The translations under genes were made by a program, and so were the position numbers. A stretch of 64,000 bases of DNA from Shewanella sp. NFH-SH190041 (GTDB lineage Bacteria; Pseudomonadota; Gammaproteobacteria; Enterobacterales; Shewanellaceae): assembly GCF_024363255.1 (NCBI RefSeq), contig NZ_AP026070.1, positions 682,001-746,000 of the forward strand. The letters are read 5' to 3'. Of the stretch, positions 58,793 through 64,000 are shown piece after piece (the first letter of the stretch is position 1; the number at the start of each line of letters is the position of its first letter). The notes below the pieces were generated by a model. It was not told the DNA's origin. It saw only the letters and a program-made list of their open reading frames with translations, and made no database searches.

Positions 58793-59590
58793 ATGGAACA
58801 TCTGAATATTGCTGAATTGTCGATTTTGCTGGTGGAGCCATCACAAGCGCAACAAAAGATAATCTGTCAGCAGTTGGTCAATGAAGGAGTCAGTACCATT
58901 ACTACGGCGGTAAATCTGGCCGAAGCCAAAGCCAGTGCGGCGCAGTTTGCACCAGATTTAATGGTCAGTGCCATGCATTTTGTGGATGGAACCGCATTGG
59001 AGTTGTTGGCCCATGTAAAAACCTGCGATAGTCTGCAAGACACCCAATTTATGTTGGTATCCAGTGAAGAAAGTCACGCTAGACTGGAGGTATTCCGTCA
59101 AGCAGGAGTGGTTGCGATTTTGCCTAAACCCTTTGATTTAGCGCACTTTCATTCGGCCTTATCAGCTGCAGCACAACTGTTCTGCGTAGAGGAATTGGAA
59201 CTTGATTGCTTTGATGCTGAGGATGTTCGGGTGTTGCTGGTGGATGACTCTACCTTATCTCGGGGCATTATCCGCCGGACGCTCAATAATTTGGGTATTC
59301 AGCAAATCGTTGAGGCCTCTGACGGCAAGCAGGCCATATTTATTTTACAGGAGCAGGAATTTGATTTGGTCATTACGGATTACAATATGCCAGAAGTAGA
59401 TGGGTGTAAATTAACCCGCTATATTCGTCGTCATAGTGAACAATCACATATTCCGGTTTTGATGGTGTCATCGAATGCAGGTTCGGCTCAGTTGGCTAAT
59501 GTGACCCAATATGGGGTGAATGCATTGTGTGATAAACCGTTTGAACCCCAGTTAGTAAAACATTTATTGCAGCAGTTATTGGGAGAATAA
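58793..59590 (+). CDS. Tandem-receiver response regulator
   Basis: 265-residue protein with two REC domains and no output domain. REC1 (about 9-125) lacks its phosphoacceptor: the expected Asp (position 60) is alanine in PDLMVSAMH, and LVEPS lacks the acidic pair, though LPKPF keeps the lysine. REC2 (about 145-262) is complete: DD151-152, D196 in VITDYNMP and K in CDKPF. Start at 58793 has GGA upstream. No kinase lies nearby. Confidence 0.88.
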   Translation: MEHLNIAELSILLVEPSQAQQKIICQQLVNEGVSTITTAVNLAEAKASAAQFAPDLMVSAMHFVDGTALELLAHVKTCDSLQDTQFMLVSSEESHARLEVFRQAGVVAILPKPFDLAHFHSALSAAAQLFCVEELELDCFDAEDVRVLLVDDSTLSRGIIRRTLNNLGIQQIVEASDGKQAIFILQEQEFDLVITDYNMPEVDGCKLTRYIRRHSEQSHIPVLMVSSNAGSAQLANVTQYGVNALCDKPFEPQLVKHLLQQLLGE

Positions 59591-59980
59591 CCAATTGTCG
59601 AGGTTAATGAAGTCGTAATAAAATTAATTATTATTGACTCGTTTGACGTTATTTAATGTAAATCTATTGTTCTATTATATTTTGTTAGGTTACGTGTATT
59701 GTCTGCGGGAGATATTCATCAGATTAAATAATAAGAATGCGTTAAGTTGCTAGTCAATTTGGGGAGGCATAGATTTATTTTGTGTTAAAAAATAATAATT
59801 AGATATTTTTTATACTAAATCAAAAGCATTTCATTTTTTAAAAATATAAAAAGTTCACTGAAGCTGTAAATTTTGTGATCGCTATCTATATTTAAATATA
59901 GACCTAAAAACTTGAATAAGTCATTATGCAGCGGGAGAATTTTTCTAACCCATATCTCTTATTACAGGAATAAAATTCAC
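59591..59980 (+). promoter_or_regulatory. AT-rich promoter/leader region of small lipoprotein
   Basis: 390 bp, AT-rich, with a long run of A/T at 59780-59900. TTGTGATC...TTTAAATATAG near 59876-59900 may be promoter elements. AGGA before the ATG serves as ribosome-binding site. Confidence 0.45.
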
Positions 59981-60160
59981 ATGAAATTAGCTACTGTTAA
60001 ACTGGCTATCGTTGCCGCTGCCGTTTCTATCCTTGCTGGCTGTACCGGTACTACTTACAACAAAGATAAGTCTTGCTCTACTGACTATCTGCTGGTTCCT
60101 GCTATTTCTGTTTCTGCAGCTCTGGGCGCATGTGATTCACAAAACGCTACTAACAAGTAA
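59981..60160 (+). CDS. Small lipoprotein, 59 residues
   Basis: 59 residues: signal peptide ending in lipobox LAGC (Cys20), then a short mature peptide with two more cysteines (KSCSTD and GACDS). The codon choice is biased to common codons (AAA, GCT, GTT, TCT), suggesting strong expression. Not recognised. The TTG at 59912 that opens the frame lies in the leader. Confidence 0.7.
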   Translation: MKLATVKLAIVAAAVSILAGCTGTTYNKDKSCSTDYLLVPAISVSAALGACDSQNATNK

Positions 60161-60582
60161 TTGCTGATTTAATTTATTAAAATTAAAAAACTATTACTGA
60201 ATTGAGTAATTAGTATTACTTGATTGAAAATGGCTCAATGGTTGTTCGTCAATCATTGAGTCATTTTTGTTTTTATATGCAATGAAATGTTATCTGCTTG
60301 CATGCGAGTGGTTATTGCGGCGATTAAAGAAAGTATTGGGCTGATTGTTTTCAATGTTACAGTCTGAGCGGTTATTCTTATCGAGAATAATCATGATCAT
60401 CTTGTGGTGACCATGAAATTGTATCAAATGACAATCTGTGAACATTCTGGATATGATTTCAAAAGCTTGGGGCCGGAGCATTGGCTTGAGACAGGGTAAA
60501 TACATTACTCAGTGAGATATTCGGTACTTACTTTACTGACATGCTGGTTTACAATGCCGGCTTTTTTGCGGGCGTATTATTT
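60161..60582. other. Intergenic region with terminator
   Basis: 422 bp; a hairpin at 60231-60269 and nothing else I can name. A 71-codon frame on the minus strand looks like chance. Confidence 0.5.
60231..60269 (+). terminator. Hairpin terminator after the small lipoprotein gene
   Basis: TGGCTCAATGGTTG pairs with CAATCATTGAGTCA (60250-60263) with a G-T wobble and one mismatch, followed by TTTTTG. Confidence 0.75.
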
Positions 60583-61743
60583 ATGGCTGGTTCTTCTGCC
60601 ACATCTCGAAGTTGGTTTAACGTTGTGTTGATGGCGCTGTCCGCGTTCGTTTTTAATACCACTGAATTTGTGCCTGTTGGTTTGCTGGCTGATTTAGGAC
60701 GCAGTTTTTCCATGACAGCAGCGCAAATCGGCCCCATGTTAACCATTTATGCTTGGGTGGTAGCACTGGTTTCACTGCCAGCGATGCTGTTGCTGGCAAA
60801 TACTGAGCGACGGCGCTTATTACTCGCGGTATTTGCCCTGTTTGTTGTCAGTCATATGCTCTCGGCAGTAGCGGGAAGTTATGCGGTATTGTTGTGCTCC
60901 CGTATCGGTATTGCACTGGCGCATTGTGTGTTTTGGTCTATCACTGCGGCTATGGCAGTGCGACTGGCACCCGAGGGGCGGGCATCTCAGGCACTAAGTC
61001 TGCTTGCTACCGGCACAGTACTCGCTATGGTGTTGGGGATCCCGCTGGGACGGGTTATCGGTGAGACCTTTGGTTGGCGGGTGACTTTTGCGGCGATTGG
61101 CGCTGTGGCGTTATTGATCATGCTAGCTTTATGGCGTTGGTTGCCGCCAATGCCTGTGGTAAATAGCGGTGATTTACGCAGCCTGCCAGCTATTATTGGG
61201 AATCGCCCTTTATGCTGGCTGTATCTGCTAACTGTGGTGACGGTCACAGGTCAGTTTACTGGTTATACCTATCTTGAACCTCTTATCCAGCAAGCCCTGC
61301 ATTTCTCTGCAGAAGTGACCACGATTACCCTGCTGGTATTCGGTGCGGCTGGTATATTGGGCAGCTATCTATTTAGCCGTTATCAAAATCGGCATCCCAA
61401 TAGTTTGTTATTAAATGCCATTGCCGGGTTGGCAATTTGTCTAGGCGTATTGTCATGGTCCGGTCTGTCGTTTTGGTCGTTGCAGGGGCTGGTGTTGTAT
61501 TGGGGAGTAGCTATGATGCTGACTTGCCTAGCATTACAAGCTCGAGTATTGACCCTTGCCGCAGGGGAGACGGATATAGCTATGGCTATTTATTCCGGCA
61601 TTTTTAATATAGGTATCGGCGGTGGCGCTTTACTGGGGAGTCAAGTGGCCATTCGACTCGGGGTTGAGCATAACGGCACCGTTGGCTGTATGGTATTGCT
61701 GTTAACATTATTGCCGCTATGGCAACTGTTAAGGCGCCGGTAA
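60583..61743 (+). CDS. sotB: Sugar/drug MFS efflux transporter SotB
   Basis: 386-residue, 12-span inner-membrane exporter matching E. coli SotB (FNTTEFVPVGLLADLGRSF and the GMAIYSGIFNIGIGGGALLG-like block). ATG at 60583 aligns with the E. coli N-terminus; an earlier ATG at 60541 is an alternative. Family members export arabinose, IPTG and some drugs; the role here is unknown. Confidence 0.87.
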   Translation: MAGSSATSRSWFNVVLMALSAFVFNTTEFVPVGLLADLGRSFSMTAAQIGPMLTIYAWVVALVSLPAMLLLANTERRRLLLAVFALFVVSHMLSAVAGSYAVLLCSRIGIALAHCVFWSITAAMAVRLAPEGRASQALSLLATGTVLAMVLGIPLGRVIGETFGWRVTFAAIGAVALLIMLALWRWLPPMPVVNSGDLRSLPAIIGNRPLCWLYLLTVVTVTGQFTGYTYLEPLIQQALHFSAEVTTITLLVFGAAGILGSYLFSRYQNRHPNSLLLNAIAGLAICLGVLSWSGLSFWSLQGLVLYWGVAMMLTCLALQARVLTLAAGETDIAMAIYSGIFNIGIGGGALLGSQVAIRLGVEHNGTVGCMVLLLTLLPLWQLLRRR

Positions 61744-61799
61744 CATTGCGGCAGTTTGGTCGTGATGGCTGAGTGTTAGCGCCCTGACTGTCGAGATCA

Positions 61800-62405
61800 T
61801 CAAGTAAAACTGTGTATTGTGCTTGGGCTTATCCAATAAGGATCAGTTGCAAGTGCCAGCATTTCGGTATCTTCTGTTGTATCACCGTAGGCATAAATAC
61901 GCCCGTAGTCAGCAAGATTAAATTGCTCCTGAATACGGCGAGCCTTTTCTGCGTTGCAGCAGTCCGCTCCAAGGTGTTGCCCGGTTAGCCGTTGTTGCTG
62001 AATGGCTAATTCGGCGCACAGTAACATGACCCCCATCTGTGCGCACCAAGGGGCAAGATAGGTGTTTAAAGATGCTGAAACGACTACAACTGTATCACCT
62101 TGGGCTTGATGCCAACGTAATTGCGTCAGGGTATCGTTCCTGAGTAGTGCAGGAATCACCGTGGTGGCAAAGTGCTGGCCTAGGCGCCAATAATGCTCAC
62201 TATCCATCCCTTTTAAACCTAAATAGACGGCGTTTGCACGGCCTTGTTTCGGGGTGAGTAATCCCATTTTGTAGCCCAGTTGGCTGCCTAGAAGCGGCAG
62301 GGCATATCTGAGTTTCCGTGGCCAAGGAACCGCGTAGTGCATAAAGCGGCTGAAACTGTCTTGGTGAGTCAGGGTTCCGTCAAAGTCGAACAGGGCAAGA
62401 TTCAT
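61800..62405 (-). CDS. HAD-superfamily IB phosphatase
   Basis: 201-residue SerB-like phosphatase: motif I DFDGTLT (D7, D9), motif II VVSASL, motif IV YGDTTEDTEML. Substrate unknown. Confidence 0.86.
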   Translation of the reverse strand: MNLALFDFDGTLTHQDSFSRFMHYAVPWPRKLRYALPLLGSQLGYKMGLLTPKQGRANAVYLGLKGMDSEHYWRLGQHFATTVIPALLRNDTLTQLRWHQAQGDTVVVVSASLNTYLAPWCAQMGVMLLCAELAIQQQRLTGQHLGADCCNAEKARRIQEQFNLADYGRIYAYGDTTEDTEMLALATDPYWISPSTIHSFT

Positions 62406-62528
62406 CTGCTGGCCGTTGCATCATAGAATATGGTGGCATGTTATCAGTCGGTTAATTCAGCGCAAGAGAAATCAGCCACAGTTATCTGTGGAGGGTAGCT
62501 GCAGGGTTATTGCCCGCTTAATAAATTT
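62406..62528. other. Intergenic region next to MITE-like copy D
   Basis: Gap between the HAD gene and the repeat; no gene or promoter was recognised, other than A/T-rich leader of the HAD gene. Confidence 0.4.
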
Positions 62529-62734
62529 GGGCGAGTGATTTGCGCCCTGGTCATGCTAAGTAAGGCCGCTCAACAAAGGGTTAAATGTTTTTAGCTGAGC
62601 GCTTAGCTGCGTTTGGGGTGTTTTTTACTGCGTTTTCGGCTTATCAGATAGCATAACTACCTATCAAAGCCTCAGCCTTGTATAAAGCTCCTCAAATCGC
62701 GGTAAAAACAAACTGAAAGGTTAACAGCCTCCTA
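62529..62734 (-). repeat. MITE-like repeat, copy D (abuts gene stop)
   Basis: About 205 bp in reverse orientation with the blocks CTAAGTAAGGCCGCTCAAC, CTATCAAAGCCTCAGCCTTG and GAAAGGTTAACAGCCTCCTA at 62715-62734. The terminal CTA is the complement of the stop codon of the next gene. The left end is truncated or degenerate. Confidence 0.7.
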
Positions 62735-63250
62735 ATGACTTGAAGCATCGTCAGCAGTGGCGTGGGGTGTCAGTTGCTGGATAAGTGTAACGGTTTTATC
62801 TAAGCCCAGTGCGGTATTGTGAAATTCCGGGCTGAGACGGTAGGCCTGTTCGAGTGTGTATGGATGGCTTTTGTCTTTACGGTCTGTGTATTGGTAATGC
62901 AGTAAAAATCGGCACTGGCCTGAGAGTTGGCCTTGATGCTGGTATTGGGTAAGGCAGCGGTTGAGATAATGGCTGACCTCAGCCAGTAAGGCTTGTCGAT
63001 AGTCAGTCACAGTGGCATTTTGTTGCACACTGTTGTCAAACACTTCACAAAATCCTTTATCTTCACCATTACAGCCAAAGCGAGAGATAAAGTCAGTACG
63101 CAGGGATTCAAAATAACGGGTGGCTATACGGTGATTGTCTCCGGGGGGGAGCTGCTGGGTCATGCCGTAGCGGTACAGGCCATAGTCAAACAGGCCAACC
63201 AGCACTATACCCAGAAGAATCACCCACCCCATTAATGTTCTGCGGGACAT
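62732..63250 (-). CDS. Hypothetical membrane-anchored protein
   Basis: 172 residues, one N-terminal span (about 6-28) and a periplasmic domain with three conserved-looking cysteines (FGCNG, KGFCEV and NRCLTQ, plus QCRF). Not recognised. ATG at 63250 has GGAG six bases upstream. Stop codon coincides with a MITE-like terminus. Confidence 0.65.
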   Translation of the reverse strand: MSRRTLMGWVILLGIVLVGLFDYGLYRYGMTQQLPPGDNHRIATRYFESLRTDFISRFGCNGEDKGFCEVFDNSVQQNATVTDYRQALLAEVSHYLNRCLTQYQHQGQLSGQCRFLLHYQYTDRKDKSHPYTLEQAYRLSPEFHNTALGLDKTVTLIQQLTPHATADDASSH

Positions 63251-63280
63251 AACAGACTCCGGCTGACACAGGATACAGTA

Positions 63281-63304
63281 AGGGCTCTCCATGGGGAGAG
63301 CCCT
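63281..63304. terminator. Hairpin between frdB and the hypothetical gene
   Basis: AGGGCTCTCC (63281-63290) pairs with GGAGAGCCCT (63295-63304) around a four-base loop. No clear T-tract on the minus strand, so it may be a transcript-stability stem. Confidence 0.6.
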
Positions 63305-63313
63305 GCTTTGATA

Positions 63314-64000
63314 CTAGATATTTTTCACAAAAATGGTTTTAGCCATTTTGCGACGCAAGTATGCAATTTGCTCCATATGGGGCAGATCTTTTGGACAGTT
63401 GTCCTGACAACCCAGCAAGGTCATACAGCCAAATACACCGTCCTGGTTACCAATGATGTGGTAGTAATCATCGGCGCTGCGGGCATCGCGGCTGTCTTTT
63501 TCAAAGCGGGCTATTTTCATCAGGCCCACTGCCCCAACAAAGGTGTCACGCATCTGTTTGGTGGCACAGGAGGAGACGCAGATACCGCATTCTACACAGC
63601 GTTCCAATTCATACACTTTAGTGGCTTCTTCCGGTTCCATCGGCGCTTCCAGAGTATGGATATTGTGCTCGGTGGATTTTGGGTGCAGCCAAGTGCCCAG
63701 CCGTTCGGCCAGTTCGCGCATAAATTTACCTGTGTTGACTGACAGATCACCAATCAACTCAAACCCTGGCAGTGGCAGCAGTGTAATATTGCCATCGGCA
63801 AAGTTAGCGGTCAGGGTCCGGCAAGCTAAGGTTGGCTTACCGTTAATGACCATGGCGCAGCTACCGCAGATACCAGCACGGCATACAAAGTCAAACTGTA
63901 GTGATGGGTCTTGCTCTTCCCGCAGGCGGTTCAAGGCGATAAAGACTGTCATCCCGTTAGTTTCATTCAGGGTGAAACTCTGCATCTTAGGTTTGTCGTT
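63314..64000 (-). CDS. frdB: Fumarate reductase iron-sulfur subunit (partial)
   Basis: Iron-sulfur subunit of the membrane quinol:fumarate reductase, of the Wolinella/epsilon type rather than the E. coli type. The [2Fe-2S] motif CRAGICGSC, the [4Fe-4S] motif CVECGICVSSC and the [3Fe-4S] motif CMTLLGCQDNC are all present. The reading frame continues past the window end (codons for N-D-K-P-K precede the first ATG here), so the N-terminus is missing. The A and C subunits would lie beyond the window. Confidence 0.93.
   Translation of the reverse strand, partial: NDKPKMQSFTLNETNGMTVFIALNRLREEQDPSLQFDFVCRAGICGSCAMVINGKPTLACRTLTANFADGNITLLPLPGFELIGDLSVNTGKFMRELAERLGTWLHPKSTEHNIHTLEAPMEPEEATKVYELERCVECGICVSSCATKQMRDTFVGAVGLMKIARFEKDSRDARSADDYYHIIGNQDGVFGCMTLLGCQDNCPKDLPHMEQIAYLRRKMAKTIFVKNI

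Overview
The window reads as a chromosomal segment of a Shewanella-like gammaproteobacterium. This rests on gene content and recognisable sequences, not a database search: a multihaem cytochrome c, a Wolinella-type fumarate reductase iron-sulfur subunit, the E. coli-like order npr-rapZ-ptsN-hpf-rpoN-lptBAC-kdsC-kdsD-yrbG opposite mlaFEDCB-ibaG-murA, and many Shewanella-style solitary conserved genes. No rRNA, tRNA or CRISPR array was recognised.

Region by region. (1) 1-7.5 kb: a class D beta-lactamase, a pentahaem periplasmic cytochrome, purC, and an arsenate-resistance operon arsR-gapdh-arsJ. (2) 7.6-15.6 kb: an AT-rich accessory island with an ISAs1-family element, an AraC regulator, a frameshifted EamA exporter, an intact creatininase-family hydrolase and a BCCT transporter broken by an IS30-family element and a nonsense codon. 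Both insertion sequences have clean target duplications. (3) 15.9-18.2 kb: a polar amino-acid ABC importer. (4) 18.2-19.35 kb: a gene-free stretch with two MITE-like repeats; three more copies lie at 3.1, 16.7 and 62.6 kb. (5) 19.35-22.6 kb: a membrane protein paired with LemA, a patatin phospholipase and a small membrane-anchored protein. (6) 22.7-26.5 kb: the pyruvate-sensing pair ypdA/ypdB with its likely target yhjX and a recognisable YpdB-type box. (7) 26.7-32.6 kb: a histidine-rich protein with a CRP-like site, a YebC/YeeN factor, an overlapping CDF exporter and MarR gene pair, mnmD, rarD and yiaD.

(8) 32.7-47.2 kb is the conserved core: nitrogen-PTS and sigma-54 genes, LPS transport and Kdo synthesis, then divergent phospholipid trafficking (mla), ibaG, murA, rraB and plsC. 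(9) 47.2-51.2 kb: a probable zinc-uptake cluster (permease, binding protein, His-rich outer-membrane barrel, small Cys/His protein) with no ATPase gene in the window. (10) 51.3-64 kb: fhs, a MaoC hydratase, cmoM, cheD, TraB/GumN, DUF3016 and DUF4240 proteins, a double-receiver protein, a 59-residue lipoprotein, sotB, a HAD phosphatase, and frdB cut by the window end.

The points most worth following are the MarR regulator next to the CDF exporter, which carries all four zinc-ligand positions of AdcR/ZitR; the YpdB box; the MITE family, two copies of which end exactly at gene stop codons; the decaying creatininase/BCCT island; and the zinc cluster lacking its ATPase. All functional statements are by reading the sequence and from memory of the families.
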